NCBI GenBank assembly: GCA_004299705.1
Contig: SCQS01000034.1
Location: 62,001 to 126,000, forward strand
Reading direction: 5' to 3'
DNA length: 64,000 bases
Source: Rhodanobacteraceae bacterium
Lineage (GTDB): Bacteria > Pseudomonadota > Gammaproteobacteria > Xanthomonadales > Rhodanobacteraceae
This document shows, piece after piece, positions 18,205-31,642 of the stretch (its first letter is position 1; every line of letters starts with the position of its first letter). The notes beneath the pieces are model-generated. The model had not been told where the DNA came from. It was given only the letters and a program-made list of their open reading frames with translations, and made no database searches. The position numbers were made by a program, and so were the translations under genes.

Positions 18205-20592
18205 GTGGACGCGCGCAGGGAACGCCGCGCTGTCCAAACCCCGCCGGGGATGCTGGCCGCTGCGGTGGCGATCCTCGCTGGCGCGGTGCTGGTGCAGGCG
18301 TTGCCGGCATTGCCGCCCGGGTGGCTGGATGGTTTGTTGGCGTGCCTCGCGCTGGCCGGGTTGCTTGCATGCTGGCGATGGAATGCGCCCGCGTGGTCGT
18401 GGTGCCTGCCCATCGTGTTCGCGGCGTTCGCGTGGACCGCGTTTCGCGCCGACCTGGCCATGCAGGCGCGGTTGCCGCACGCGCTGGAGAAGCAGGACGT
18501 TCTGGTGACCGGCACGGTGACCGACCTGCCGCAGGCGCAGGGTGGCTCGACCCGTTTCGATTTCGACATTGCACAGGCACATTTCGATGGTCGTGCTGTC
18601 CCGGTTCAGGGTCACGTGCGGCTGTCCTGGTATGCATCGCGCCAACACGCGCCACCCGCGATCGAACCTTGCGCAGCATGGCGGCTACGGGTGCGGATGA
18701 AGCGTCCGCATGGTCTGGTCAATCCCGGCGGCCTGGATTTCGAACGCTCGGCGCTGCAGAAAGGGATCATCGCGACCGGCTACGTGCGCGAGGATCCTGC
18801 AAATGCCTTGTTGTCTCATGGAACGTGCGTAGACGGCGTCCGTGCACGTGTCGCGCACGCGATCGGGGCGGCCTTGCCCGACGACGCGCACGCCGCCCGC
18901 CTGTTGCGCGCGCTCAGTGTCGGCGACGAACGCGCGCTGGACGAACACGACTGGCAGGTGGTGCGCGCGACCGGCATCAGCCACCTGATCGCAATCTCGG
19001 GGTTCCACGTGGGCTTGGCCGCCGTGTTCGGCGCGTTGCTGGTGCGGCTGGTGTGGTGGCTGTTCCCAGCGTTGTCGTTGCGGCTTGCACGACCCCTGGC
19101 GGAAGCGGCGGTCGCGTTTCCGGCGTCGCTGGCTTACGGCGCGCTGGCCGGGTTCGGTTTGCCGACCACCCGCACCCTGCTGATGATCGCGGTGGTCGCG
19201 GGCTCGCGGCTGCTGCGGCGCGGCGGCGGTTTCGGGGAAGGCTTCGGGCTTGCGCTGGCGGCGATCCTGATCGTCGATCCGCTGTCGGTGTTGTCGGCGG
19301 GGTTCTGGCTGTCGTTCGCGGGCGTTGCGCTGCTGGCGTGGACGCTGGCGCGCGACTCCGGCTGGCGCGGGCACTTGAAGGAAATCGGACTGGCACCGTT
19401 GTTGATGACGCTGGCGTTGCTGCCGCTGACCGTTTGGTTTTTCGGACAGGCGTCGCTGGTCGGGCCCTTGGCAAACCTGGTCGCGGTGCCATTCGTCAGC
19501 TTCGTGATCGTGCCGGTCGACCTCGCGTCCTGCGCGCTGTTGTTTGCGTGGCCGTGGCTGGGGAGGGTGTTGCTGCATGTCTGCGCGCATCTGGTCGATG
19601 GACTGTGGTGGTTCCTCGTGCAGCTCGCCGAGTGGCGCCCCGCCATGCAATACCTGCCCGAGGCGTCACTGACTGCCTTCGCGTTGTCTTGCGTCGGCGC
19701 GGTGTGGTTGTTGGCGCCGCGCGGGGTGCCGGCGCGTGCGCTGGGCGCTCTGGCATTGCTGCCGCTGTGTTTTCCGCGCGGCACCTTGCCCGCCGAGGGC
19801 GCTTTCCGCGCAACCGTGATCGATGTGGGGCAGGGCCTGTCGGTGCTGGTCCGCACGCGCGACCATGCATTGTTGTTCGATGCCGGCGCGCGCTATCCGT
19901 CCGGCTTCGATCTCGGCGAGGCCGCGGTGGTTCCAACCCTGCATGCGCTGGGCGTGACGCGGCTGGACACGCTGATCGTCAGCCACGGCGACAACGACCA
20001 TTCGGGCGGCGCGGTGTCGGTGCTGGCTGCGTATCCCGGCGTGTCGGTGTGGGGCGGCGAGCCCGCGCGTGGTCCGGTGCCGATGCGGCAATGCCACACA
20101 GGGCAGCATTGGCGTTGGGACGACGTGGAGTTCCGGATTTTGTCGCCGCCTGCGCCGGTGCTGCTGCGCGACAACGACGCCGGTTGCGTGCTGCTGGTGA
20201 CGGGCAGGGGCGGGCGATTGCTGTTGCCGGCGGACACCTCGTCGAAGATCGAGCCCGCAATTGCCGCCGCGGTACCGGCAGGCCTTCCACTGGTGTTGAT
20301 CGCGCCGCACCATGGCAGCAGAACCTCGTCTAGCGAGGCGTACTTGCAAGCCCTGCGGCCACGTTTCGCGGTCGCGTCCACCGGTTACTTGAATGGCTAC
20401 CACCACCCCGCGCCGGAGGTCGTGACGCGCTACGCCGCGCTCGGCATCCCCCTGCTCGATACCCCGAACACCGGCGCCGTGCGCGTGGCATTCCCCGCCG
20501 ACAGCGACCCGACCCTCCTGTCCGAGGAGCGCCTGCGCCAAGCACGATATTGGCGCGAAACCGGGTCACAAATGCCGGATGCGGCACACTGA
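18205..20592 (+). CDS. comEC: DNA internalisation competence protein ComEC/Rec2
   Basis: Inner-membrane channel for single-stranded DNA in natural transformation. The 795-residue protein has N-terminal helices and a DUF4131-like region (about 15-160), the polytopic Competence domain (about 235-510, with GISHLIAISGFHVGL) and a C-terminal metallo-beta-lactamase domain (about 535-770) with SHGDNDHSGG at residue 593 onward and APHHGSRTSS. The metal motif is intact, so the nuclease-like domain may be active. The start is GTG 18205, 6 bases after lolD. Confidence 0.95.
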   Translation: MDARRERRAVQTPPGMLAAAVAILAGAVLVQALPALPPGWLDGLLACLALAGLLACWRWNAPAWSWCLPIVFAAFAWTAFRADLAMQARLPHALEKQDVLVTGTVTDLPQAQGGSTRFDFDIAQAHFDGRAVPVQGHVRLSWYASRQHAPPAIEPCAAWRLRVRMKRPHGLVNPGGLDFERSALQKGIIATGYVREDPANALLSHGTCVDGVRARVAHAIGAALPDDAHAARLLRALSVGDERALDEHDWQVVRATGISHLIAISGFHVGLAAVFGALLVRLVWWLFPALSLRLARPLAEAAVAFPASLAYGALAGFGLPTTRTLLMIAVVAGSRLLRRGGGFGEGFGLALAAILIVDPLSVLSAGFWLSFAGVALLAWTLARDSGWRGHLKEIGLAPLLMTLALLPLTVWFFGQASLVGPLANLVAVPFVSFVIVPVDLASCALLFAWPWLGRVLLHVCAHLVDGLWWFLVQLAEWRPAMQYLPEASLTAFALSCVGAVWLLAPRGVPARALGALALLPLCFPRGTLPAEGAFRATVIDVGQGLSVLVRTRDHALLFDAGARYPSGFDLGEAAVVPTLHALGVTRLDTLIVSHGDNDHSGGAVSVLAAYPGVSVWGGEPARGPVPMRQCHTGQHWRWDDVEFRILSPPAPVLLRDNDAGCVLLVTGRGGRLLLPADTSSKIEPAIAAAVPAGLPLVLIAPHHGSRTSSSEAYLQALRPRFAVASTGYLNGYHHPAPEVVTRYAALGIPLLDTPNTGAVRVAFPADSDPTLLSEERLRQARYWRETGSQMPDAAH

Positions 20593-20649
20593 CCGGCGCG
20601 GAGGCACTGGTATCATTCGGCCCGAATCCACCGGTTGGCGGGGCTCCAC

Positions 20650-21321
20650 GTGTTCGAAATCCTCAAGGCGGGCGGCTGGGGCATGCTGCCCATCCTCGTG
20701 TGCTCGGCGGTCGGCCTCGCGATCGTGCTGGAGCGCTTCTGGACCCTGCGCCGCGACGCGGTGTTGCCGCCGGGTCTGGGCGAGCAGGTGCGCAGTTGGG
20801 CGCATTCGCAGCAGTTGAATCCATCGCACATCCAGGCGCTGCGCGAAAACTCGCCGCTGGGCGAATTGCTGGCCGCGGCGCTGGACGTGCGCAATCGTTC
20901 ACGCGCGGAAATCAAGGAGCGCATCGAGGATACCGGCCGGCACGTGGTGCACGGGCTGGAACGCTACCTCAACACGTTGGGCACCATTGCGCTGATCGGA
21001 CCGCTGCTAGGCTTGCTCGGTACCGTGTTCGGCCTGATCAGCATGTTCCTCGCGGTGATGGTATCGGGTGTGGGCGATCCCATGAAGATGGCCGGCGGTA
21101 TCGGCGAGGCGCTGGTGTGCACGGCATCGGGCTTGGTGGTCGCGATCCCGGCCTACGTGCTGCACCGCTACTTCCGTTCGCGCGTGCGCGGCTACGTAGT
21201 GGACATGGAAAAGCAAGCCACCGCGCTGTTGGACGAGTTGTCGACCGCGCGTCCGCAACCGGCCGAAGCCCGCCCGGCCACCGCGTCCGCCGGCAGCGCG
21301 CCGCGCGTTGCACGCGCCTGA
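20650..21321 (+). CDS. exbB: MotA/TolQ/ExbB proton channel family protein
   Basis: Inner-membrane proton-channel subunit that, with ExbD, energises a TonB- or Tol-type transporter. It is 223 residues long from GTG 20650 (FEILKAGGWGMLPILVCSAV), the usual family opening; TTG 20635 would add five residues. Helices lie at about 10-30, 110-135 and 150-175, with IALIGPLLGLLGTVFGLISMF being the conserved proton-path helix. The context (exbD, msbA, lpxK) is the standard Xanthomonadales cluster, so a link to envelope lipid transport is possible but unproven. Confidence 0.92.
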   Translation: MFEILKAGGWGMLPILVCSAVGLAIVLERFWTLRRDAVLPPGLGEQVRSWAHSQQLNPSHIQALRENSPLGELLAAALDVRNRSRAEIKERIEDTGRHVVHGLERYLNTLGTIALIGPLLGLLGTVFGLISMFLAVMVSGVGDPMKMAGGIGEALVCTASGLVVAIPAYVLHRYFRSRVRGYVVDMEKQATALLDELSTARPQPAEARPATASAGSAPRVARA

Positions 21322-21332
21322 AGGGTTGCCCC

Positions 21333-21761
21333 ATGCGCATCGGCAACGACAACGCCGACGAATTCGAGATCAACGTGGTCAGCCTGATCGACGTGCTGCT
21401 GACCCTGTTGATGTTCTTCGTGCTCACCACCACCTTCGTGCAGCAGGGCCACATGAAGGTGTCGCTGCCGCAAGCCAGCGACAAGGCCAGCGTGCCCAGC
21501 AACAACACCTTGATACTCGTGATCGACAAACAGGGCCATTTCTTCGTGGCCAACAATCGCGTGCTGGGCGACGACGAGGCGACATTGAAGCGCGCGATCG
21601 TCGCCGTCGCCGGCAGCGATCGCGACCGTCCGGTGTTGCTGCGCGCCGACGGCATGACCCCGCACCAGGCCGTGGTCACCGCGATGGACGCGTTGGGCCA
21701 GCTCGGCTTCACCCACCTGTCGATCGCCACCGCGCCGCCGACCGGAGCGCCCTCGTCGTGA
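21333..21761 (+). CDS. exbD: Biopolymer transport protein ExbD
   Basis: A 142-residue single-span protein. FEINVVSLIDVLLTLLMFFVL contains the membrane helix with its essential Asp (in LIDVLL). A periplasmic ExbD/TolR fold follows (SLPQASDKASVPSNN ... MTPHQAVVTAMDALGQLGF). ATG 21333 is 11 bases after exbB. The stop overlaps the msbA start by 4 bases (GTGA). Confidence 0.95.
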   Translation: MRIGNDNADEFEINVVSLIDVLLTLLMFFVLTTTFVQQGHMKVSLPQASDKASVPSNNTLILVIDKQGHFFVANNRVLGDDEATLKRAIVAVAGSDRDRPVLLRADGMTPHQAVVTAMDALGQLGFTHLSIATAPPTGAPSS

Positions 21762-23527
21762 ATGCCGCCAGCCACGCCGATTCCGACGCTGTGGTCTACA
21801 AACGCCTGCTGGCGCTCCTGCATCCTTTCCGCGGCGCCGTGTCCTTCACCGTGCTGGCGATGGTAGTCGACTCCGTTTGCATGACCGCGTTCGCATGGAT
21901 CATCAAGCCACTGATCGACAAGCTGTTCGTCAGCCACGATCCGAAGGTGATCTTCTGGATGCCGATCGTCATCGTCGGCATCTTCTTCGTGCGCAGCATC
22001 GCGGTTTATATTGAAACCTACGGGATCGCATTCATCGGTCGCGGCGTGGTGCAGGGCGTGCGCTGCCGCATTTTCGAGAAGTACCTGCACATGCCCACGG
22101 CTTTTTTCGACGGCGAATCGTCGGGCCAGCAGATTGCAAGGGTGACTTACACGTCGGAGCAAGTCGCCCAGGCCACCACCGATTCGGCCAGGGCCGCGAT
22201 CGTGGATGGCCTCACCGTGATCGGGATGGTCGCTGTGATGTTGTGGACGAACTGGAAACTGTCGCTGGCCTTGCTCGTGATGGTGCCCTTGGTCGGCATC
22301 CTGGTGACGACCGTCAGCCGGCGCTACCGGCGCATCAACATGACCATACAGGATGTGATCGGTCACGTGACCGGGGTAGTCGAGGAGGTGGTCGGCGCCC
22401 ACCGTGAAGTCAAGATTTTTGGCGGACAGGATTACGAATCGCAGCGGTTCGACGCGGTAACCGACCGTGCCCGCAAGTTGAACGTCAAGGTTGCCGCCAC
22501 CAACGGTCTCTCCACGGCGTTCGTGCAATTTGCCGCAGCGATCGCATTGGCCTTGATCGTTTTTTTTGCGACCCGGCCATTCATGCTCAGGCACCTTTCC
22601 GCGGGCGATTTCATGCGGCTGTTCCTGTGCATGACAGGGTTGCTGCCATCACTGAAACGCCTGACCACGGTGCAATCCAACATCCAGCGTGGGCTGGCCG
22701 CTGCGCAGGATTTGTTCGGCATCATGGATACACCGGTGGAGCAGGACACCGGCACACGCACCCTCGACCGCTGCCACGGCGACATCGCATTTCGCGACGT
22801 GCACCTGACCTACCACGGTGCCGCCACGCAGGCGCTGCGCGGCATCACGCTGGATTGCCCGCACGGTTCGATCACCGCGCTGGTCGGGCGTTCCGGCAGC
22901 GGCAAGAGCAGCATGGCCAGCCTGATTCCGCGTTTCTACGAACCCACATCGGGCAGCGTGTTGCTCGACGGCCAGCCGCTGGGCGACTACACGCTGCGCA
23001 GCCTGCGTGCGCAGATCGCCTGGGTGGGCCAGGACGTGGTGCTGTTTGACGACACCATCGCGCGCAACATCGCCTACGGAGCATTGGCAGGCGCCAGCGA
23101 GACGGAGATCGTGGCCGCCGCCGAGGCTGCGAATGCGATGGAGTTCATCCGCGACCTGCCCGATGGCATCCACAGCCGCACAGGCGAAGGCGGCGCGTTG
23201 TTGTCGGGCGGCCAGCGCCAGCGCATCGCGGTCGCACGCGCGCTGCTGAAGAATGCACCGATCCTGGTGCTGGACGAAGCCACTTCCGCGCTCGACACCG
23301 AATCCGAACGGCTGATCCAGGATGCGCTGTCGCGTCTGATGAAGAATCGCACCACGCTGGTGATCGCGCATCGCCTGTCCACCGTCGAACATGCCGACCA
23401 GATCGTGGTGCTGGATTCCGGCCGCATCGTCGAGCGTGGTACCCATTCCGAACTGCTGGCCAGGGAAGGCAAGTACGCGGCGTTGTACCACCTGCAGTTC
23501 CGCGAGTCCGCCACGGTCGCGGCCTGA
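21758..23527 (+). CDS. msbA: Lipid A export ABC transporter MsbA
   Basis: Half-transporter that flips core lipid A across the inner membrane. The 589-residue protein has six helices (about 20-320) and an ATPase with Walker A VGRSGSGKSS (about 376-385), signature LSGGQRQRIAVARA (from about 482) and Walker B ILVLDEATSALDTESE. The GTG start at 21758 overlaps the exbD stop; earlier starts in the frame run through exbD and are rejected. It lies directly before lpxK, as in E. coli and Xanthomonas. Confidence 0.96.
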   Translation: MNAASHADSDAVVYKRLLALLHPFRGAVSFTVLAMVVDSVCMTAFAWIIKPLIDKLFVSHDPKVIFWMPIVIVGIFFVRSIAVYIETYGIAFIGRGVVQGVRCRIFEKYLHMPTAFFDGESSGQQIARVTYTSEQVAQATTDSARAAIVDGLTVIGMVAVMLWTNWKLSLALLVMVPLVGILVTTVSRRYRRINMTIQDVIGHVTGVVEEVVGAHREVKIFGGQDYESQRFDAVTDRARKLNVKVAATNGLSTAFVQFAAAIALALIVFFATRPFMLRHLSAGDFMRLFLCMTGLLPSLKRLTTVQSNIQRGLAAAQDLFGIMDTPVEQDTGTRTLDRCHGDIAFRDVHLTYHGAATQALRGITLDCPHGSITALVGRSGSGKSSMASLIPRFYEPTSGSVLLDGQPLGDYTLRSLRAQIAWVGQDVVLFDDTIARNIAYGALAGASETEIVAAAEAANAMEFIRDLPDGIHSRTGEGGALLSGGQRQRIAVARALLKNAPILVLDEATSALDTESERLIQDALSRLMKNRTTLVIAHRLSTVEHADQIVVLDSGRIVERGTHSELLAREGKYAALYHLQFRESATVAA

Positions 23528-23542
23528 GCCAAGGAATCGATC

Positions 23543-24559
23543 GTGGCCATCGCCGACGATCCGCAACGCCGCTGGTACGAGCCTGAAGCGCCGCCCGTAT
23601 GGTGGACCGTGTCGTTGGCTGCGCTGTACGCCGGCGTCAGTGGGCTGCGTCGCTGGCTGTATCGATGCGGCGTGCTGCACACGCGACGCCTGCCGGTCCC
23701 GGTGATCGTTGTTGGCAACATCGTCACTGGCGGCGCAGGCAAGACGCCACTGACGATCGCGTTGGTCGAGGCGCTGCGTGCACATGGATACAAACCGGGT
23801 GTGGTGAGCCGCGGTTATGGCGGCTCCGCGCGCACCCGGATGTTGCTGGAGGCACGATCCGATCCCGCCCTTGTCGGCGACGAGCCGGCCCTGATCAAAT
23901 CGCGCACTGGTGTACCGGTTGTGGTGGGCGCCAACCGCTGCGAGGCGGCACAATTGCTGCTGGGCCAAAACGTCGACGCGATCATTGCGGACGACGGCTT
24001 GCAGCATTACGCGCTGGCGCGCGACATCGAAATCTGCGTGATCGATGGCATGCGCCGGCTTGGCAATGGCCGATTGCTGCCCGCCGGGCCGCTGCGCGAG
24101 CCCGAGTCCCGTTTGCAATCCGTCGATTTCATCGTCTGCAACGGTGGTGAACCACGTGATGGCGAAGTGTCGATGACGTTGGCGCCGACCGACGTCGTGG
24201 CTGTCGACGGTTCTTCAAGGCGCCAACCCTTGGCAGCATTCGTGGATCGGCATGTGCACGCGGTCGCAGGCATTGGCAACCCGCGGCGCTTTTTTGAAAC
24301 GTTGCGCGGACAGGGCGTGGACGTGCTCGAGCATCCGTTCCCGGATCATCACCGCTACGTCGCGGCCGATTTCGATTTCGGCGACGACTTGCCAGTATTG
24401 ATGACCGAGAAAGACGCAGTCAAATGCCGGGCGTTCGCGCAACCGGATTGGTGGAGCGTACCGGTGAGCGCAATGTTGCCGAAATCCTTTTTCGACGCCA
24501 TCGCGGCACGCATCGCGCACTGCCAGCCTGATCAGGAATCCGCAACGCGTGCTTCGTGA
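23543..24559 (+). CDS. lpxK: Tetraacyldisaccharide 4'-kinase LpxK
   Basis: Membrane-bound kinase that phosphorylates the 4' position of the lipid A disaccharide. The 338-residue length is normal. The Walker A loop is VGNIVTGGAGKTPLTI (about 55-70), followed by VVSRGYGGSAR and DDGLQHYALARDIEICVIDG, both family hallmarks. The start is GTG 23543. The 3' end overlaps the convergent antiporter gene by 28 bases. Confidence 0.96.
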   Translation: MAIADDPQRRWYEPEAPPVWWTVSLAALYAGVSGLRRWLYRCGVLHTRRLPVPVIVVGNIVTGGAGKTPLTIALVEALRAHGYKPGVVSRGYGGSARTRMLLEARSDPALVGDEPALIKSRTGVPVVVGANRCEAAQLLLGQNVDAIIADDGLQHYALARDIEICVIDGMRRLGNGRLLPAGPLREPESRLQSVDFIVCNGGEPRDGEVSMTLAPTDVVAVDGSSRRQPLAAFVDRHVHAVAGIGNPRRFFETLRGQGVDVLEHPFPDHHRYVAADFDFGDDLPVLMTEKDAVKCRAFAQPDWWSVPVSAMLPKSFFDAIAARIAHCQPDQESATRAS

Positions 24560-25734
24560 CCGGTCCCCGGTCCCTTGTCCCCGGTACCTGCTTTCAACAA
24601 CACCGCCAGCAGCGGCGGCGCGATGATCGATGTCAGCAGCGACATCGCGATGATCACGGCATAAAGCAGATCGCCGAACACACCGGCGGAGAGTCCAAGG
24701 GCGGCCACGACGATGCCGACCTCGCCGCGCGGGATCATGCCGACGCCCACGATCAGTGCGCTGCGCGGGCCGAGCTTCAGTGCGCCCAGCCAGCCGCCGA
24801 TCAATTTGGTGACCAGTGCCAGCAAGGTCGCGATCAGCAGCAGCCACAACGCTTCGCGGCTTGCGAGTTTGGCAAGATCGACCTTGGCGCCGGTCAGCAC
24901 GAAGAAAAACGGTGTCAGCAGGGTGAGCAACGGTTGCATCTGTTCTTCCAGTTGCACATGCTGACGGGTTTCCGAAGCGATCATGCCGGCGAGGAAGGCG
25001 CCGATGATGGCGGCGAGGCCGAAACGCGTCGCCAGCCAGGCAAGGCCCAGGCACAGCGCCAGAACCACCAGCAGCGGTGACATCGGGTTGCGTGCGCGGT
25101 CGAGAAACTTCGAACCGCGCCGCATCATCAGCGTGCCCAGCCAGCCCACCACCAGCACGAAGCCGATTGCTTCACCGGCCACGACCAGCAGCCGGCCGAT
25201 CCGCAACGAACCACCGGCCTGGATCGCCACCACCACACCCAGCAGCAGCATCGCGAGGATGTCGTCGATCACCGCCGCGCCCAGGATCACGCGGCTCTCG
25301 GTACGCCGCAGCACGCCCATTTCCTTCAGCACCGCGGCGGTGATGCCCGCCGAGGTCGCGACGAAGGCCGCGGCCACGAACAGCGAGCGCGGCCAGTTCG
25401 GTTCCAGTGAATGCGCCCAGAAGGTGCCGGCGACGAACGGCACGACCACGCCGATCACGCCCACCGCGAAGGCACTGCCGCCGACGCGCTTGACGTCTTC
25501 GAGCCGGGTTTCCAGGCCCACCGCGAACAGCAGCAGCACCACGCCGATTTCGGACAGCACCTCCAGCGGCTCGCTGGGCGTGATCCAGCCGAGCAACGAC
25601 GGGCCGACCACGCAACCGGCGATGATCTGGCCGACCACATCCGGCAGGCGTATCCCACGCGCGAGCGCGCCGCCGACCTGCGCGGCCGCGAAGATGATGA
25701 AGACTTCCAGCAGCATCGCGGTGGTGTGGGCCAT
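24532..25734 (-). CDS. Kef/CPA2-type cation:proton antiporter
   Basis: A 400-residue inner-membrane antiporter with about 12 hydrophobic helices of the Na_H_Exchanger fold, probably exchanging Na+ or K+ for H+. Signatures are IRLPDVVGQIIAGCVVGPSLLGW near residue 28, LLLFAVGLE and GAFLAGMIAS. It lacks the TrkA-N domain of KefB/KefC. The ATG at 25734 is preferred over TTG 25737. The last residues (KAGTGDKGPGTGHEARVADS) are encoded by a GGGACCGG repeat tract and overlap lpxK, so the native C-terminus was probably shorter. Confidence 0.9.
   Translation of the reverse strand: MAHTTAMLLEVFIIFAAAQVGGALARGIRLPDVVGQIIAGCVVGPSLLGWITPSEPLEVLSEIGVVLLLFAVGLETRLEDVKRVGGSAFAVGVIGVVVPFVAGTFWAHSLEPNWPRSLFVAAAFVATSAGITAAVLKEMGVLRRTESRVILGAAVIDDILAMLLLGVVVAIQAGGSLRIGRLLVVAGEAIGFVLVVGWLGTLMMRRGSKFLDRARNPMSPLLVVLALCLGLAWLATRFGLAAIIGAFLAGMIASETRQHVQLEEQMQPLLTLLTPFFFVLTGAKVDLAKLASREALWLLLIATLLALVTKLIGGWLGALKLGPRSALIVGVGMIPRGEVGIVVAALGLSAGVFGDLLYAVIIAMSLLTSIIAPPLLAVLLKAGTGDKGPGTGHEARVADS
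24556..24596. repeat. GGGACCGG tract, copy 2, inside the antiporter 3' end
   Basis: On the minus strand it reads AAAGCAGG, then ACCGGGGAC and GGGACCGGGGACCGG, the same words as copy 1 at 17358-17396. It begins near the lpxK stop and encodes the Gly-Thr-Gly-Asp-Lys-Gly-Pro tail of the convergent antiporter. Confidence 0.65.
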
Positions 25735-25780
25735 CAAGCGATGCTACATGATTGCCATGCTCGGGAAACCTTGATTTTGT

Positions 25781-25947
25781 TCGTCATCCCGGAATTACTC
25801 GCGCCATCATGGCACTCGAGCTGCGCGCCGCCTTCGGCGTTCGCGTTTGCAATCCTGCAAATGCAGTCGCGAAGCGATATCCGGGACCCAGTGCCATTGG
25901 CTTGGCGGCAGAAAGACACTGGGTTCCCGCTTTCGCGGGAATGACGA
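25781..25947. repeat. Composite palindromic repeat (TCGTCATCCCGG family), copy 1
   Basis: About 167 bases, opening with TCGTCATCCCGGAAT and closing with GCGGGAATGACGA. Internal words include GGCGTTCGCGTTTGCA, GCGATATCCGG and the stem CACTGGGTTCCCGCTTTCGCGGGAA. The same pieces occur in the opposite orientation at 37631-37803. It lies between the antiporter and the MFS gene, both on the minus strand. It has no coding signal. Confidence 0.85.
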
Positions 25948-25967
25948 AAGAAAAGTTGCCAGGACTT

Positions 25968-27386
25968 TTACGCCGCCGTCTCCGGCGTCGTCACCTGCCG
26001 TCTCAACGGACGATCATGGCGCAAGCGCGTGAACACGTAGACCGCGATCAGCGAGATCGCCGCCATCACCAGCACGGCGATGCGGAACCCGTGCACGTAG
26101 GCGGCCGGATCGTGGTGGTGGTCGCCCAGGAACACCGCGAGCAGCCACGACGACAAGGCGATACCGAAGCTGATCGCGAGATATTGCACCGTGGACGTCA
26201 CCGACGACGCCTGCGCCGCACGTTCGGGTGGCAGGTCAACGAAGGCGAGGGTGTTCATCGCGGTGTATTGCAGGCTCATCACGAAACCGTAGGCGAACAT
26301 CAGTATCGCGATTGCCCACCACGGCGTGGTTGCGTCGAACAACGCGAAGCAGGCCAGCAGCGCAGTCGCGATCGTGGTGTTGACGAACAACGTGCGGCGG
26401 TAGCCGTGTCGTTTGAGGATGCGGTCGATCAGCAGTTTCATCAGCACCATCGCGACCGCCTGCGGCACGATCATCAGGCCGGCTTCGGTCGGCGTCCAGC
26501 CACAGCCGACTTGCAGGAACAGCATCAGGATGAACGACAGCCCCGCGGTGCCGAGGCGCGTGCACAGGCCGCCGCCGACCGCGATGATGAAGCTGCGCAC
26601 CTTGAACAATGTGAGGTCGACGACCGGGTGGCGCGCGCGGTGGCCGTAGCGCCAATAGGCGAATGCGCACACCGCTCCGATCACGGCCGCGACGCCGGCG
26701 TTGCGGTAGTCGCCGTCGCCGCCGGTTTCCGCCGCGGTCAGCAGCATGCCCGAAGCCAACGCGAACAGGATGAATCCGATCCAGTCGAACGGACGCCGCT
26801 CGCCGCGGAAATCCGGCATGTGGGTGCGGTTGAGCCACAGCCCGACGATGCCGACCGGCACGTTGACCAGAAAGATCAACCGCCACGATGCGTACTGCGA
26901 CAGCACGCCGCCCAGCAGCGGCCCGACCACCGGGCCAAGCAATCCCGGGATGCCGGCGGTGCTCATCGCCGCGACGAAATCCTTGGGGCCGAACGCGCGC
27001 ACCAGTACGTAACGGCCGATCGGCATCAGCAGCGCGCCGCCAATGCCCTGCAGCACGCGCGCGGCCACGAGTTGCGAAAGACTCTGCGACATCCCGCAGG
27101 CCAGCGAACCCAGCGTGAAGATCAGCACCGACGCCGCGAACACGCGGCGGGTGCCAAAGCGGTCGGACAGCCACGCGCTGGCGGGAATGCAGATCGCCAG
27201 CGTCAGCACGTAGCTGGTCAACGCGGTCTTCAGCGAAATCGGTGGTACCGCCAGCGCGTGCGCAATGCTCGGCACCGCCGTGTTGACGATGGTCGAGTCC
27301 AGCGTCTGCATGAAGAACGCGGCCGCGACCAGCCAGATCAGGCCGCGCATGCGCGCAAGGCTGTCAGGAGATTCCGCTTCGGACAT
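25968..27386 (-). CDS. MFS multidrug exporter, DHA2 (EmrB/QacA) family
   Basis: A 472-residue 14-helix drug:H+ antiporter. The opening MRGLIWLVAAAFFMQTLDSTIVNTAVPSIA contains motif D1 (LDSTIVNTA), SDRFGTRRVF is motif A and GIPGLLGPVVGPLLGG is motif C of drug exporters. ATG 27386 is chosen; the frame runs further to 27548 but those 54 residues are unlike the family. No periplasmic adaptor (EmrA) or regulator is adjacent, so it may act alone. Confidence 0.9.
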   Translation of the reverse strand: MSEAESPDSLARMRGLIWLVAAAFFMQTLDSTIVNTAVPSIAHALAVPPISLKTALTSYVLTLAICIPASAWLSDRFGTRRVFAASVLIFTLGSLACGMSQSLSQLVAARVLQGIGGALLMPIGRYVLVRAFGPKDFVAAMSTAGIPGLLGPVVGPLLGGVLSQYASWRLIFLVNVPVGIVGLWLNRTHMPDFRGERRPFDWIGFILFALASGMLLTAAETGGDGDYRNAGVAAVIGAVCAFAYWRYGHRARHPVVDLTLFKVRSFIIAVGGGLCTRLGTAGLSFILMLFLQVGCGWTPTEAGLMIVPQAVAMVLMKLLIDRILKRHGYRRTLFVNTTIATALLACFALFDATTPWWAIAILMFAYGFVMSLQYTAMNTLAFVDLPPERAAQASSVTSTVQYLAISFGIALSSWLLAVFLGDHHHDPAAYVHGFRIAVLVMAAISLIAVYVFTRLRHDRPLRRQVTTPETAA

Positions 27387-30862
<3,476 letters not shown>

Positions 30863-30893
30863 CGGCACGCCACGTGGACCACGCGGCGTGCCG
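30863..30893. terminator. Hairpin between convergent epmA and aqpZ
   Basis: A perfect 9-base stem CGGCACGCC (30863-30871) pairs with 30885-30893 around a 13-base loop. It begins directly after the epmA stop and fills the 39-base gap to the aqpZ stop. There is no T-run on either side, so a bidirectional terminator role is plausible but not certain. Confidence 0.6.
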
Positions 30894-30901
30894 CCTTGGC
30901 G

Positions 30902-31642
30902 TCAAGCCGTTTCGCGTTGCGTGGCCGCGGGTTTCTGCTCGCCCCACAGGTAGTGATAGATCAACCCGCCGATGATGCCGCCAATTATCGGTGCTACCCA
31001 GAACAGCCATAGCTGGCCAAGTGCCCAGCCATCCTGGGCGTTCATGAAGGTCTGCACGATCGCAGGGCCGGTCGAGCGCGCGGGGTTCACCGAGGTGTTG
31101 GTGACCGGAATGCTGACCAGGTGGATCAGGGTCAGGGCAAGGCCGATGGTGAGGCCGAAGAAGCCCGCCGAGGCGCGCTTGTCGGTGGAGCCCATGATGA
31201 TCAGCACGAAGAACCCCGTCATCACAGCCTCGCACAGGAACGCCGCGCCCATCGAATAACCACCCGGTGAGTGCGCGCCGTAGCCGTTCGCCGCGAAGTT
31301 GCCCACGCTGAAATCCGGCTTGCCGCTGGCGATTGCGTACAGCACCCAGCCGGCGATGACCGCGCCGATCACCTGCGCGATGATGTAGGGAATCACTTCC
31401 TTCCACGGAAACCGCCCGCCAGCCGCAAGGCCGAACGTGACCGCCGGGTTGATGTGGCTGCCCGAGATGTGGCCGATCATGTAGCACATCGTCAACTGGG
31501 TCAGGCCGAACGCCAGCGCCACGCCCACGAAGCCGATGCCGAGCTGGGGAAACGCCGCAGCCAGTACCGCCGCGCCGCAACCGCCGAAGGTGAGCCAGAA
31601 GGTGCCGAACAATTCGGCCGCACAACGCTTGCCAAGGTTCAT
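30902..31642 (-). CDS. aqpZ: Aquaporin Z
   Basis: Water channel of the inner membrane, 246 residues and six helices. Both NPA boxes are intact: [12 protein letters not shown] and [13 protein letters not shown]; the Arg after the second NPA is the selectivity-filter residue, and the start [23 protein letters not shown] is typical of AqpZ. ATG 31642 is the conserved start; the frame is open to 31885 without homology. Confidence 0.96.
   Translation of the reverse strand: MNLGKRCAAELFGTFWLTFGGCGAAVLAAAFPQLGIGFVGVALAFGLTQLTMCYMIGHISGSHINPAVTFGLAAGGRFPWKEVIPYIIAQVIGAVIAGWVLYAIASGKPDFSVGNFAANGYGAHSPGGYSMGAAFLCEAVMTGFFVLIIMGSTDKRASAGFFGLTIGLALTLIHLVSIPVTNTSVNPARSTGPAIVQTFMNAQDGWALGQLWLFWVAPIIGGIIGGLIYHYLWGEQKPAATQRETA

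Noticed and set aside
18321-20333. A 670-codon frame inside comEC on the same strand.
   Set aside because: Arg/Ala-rich out-of-frame reading of comEC; the ComEC frame has membrane helices and the metallo-beta-lactamase motif.
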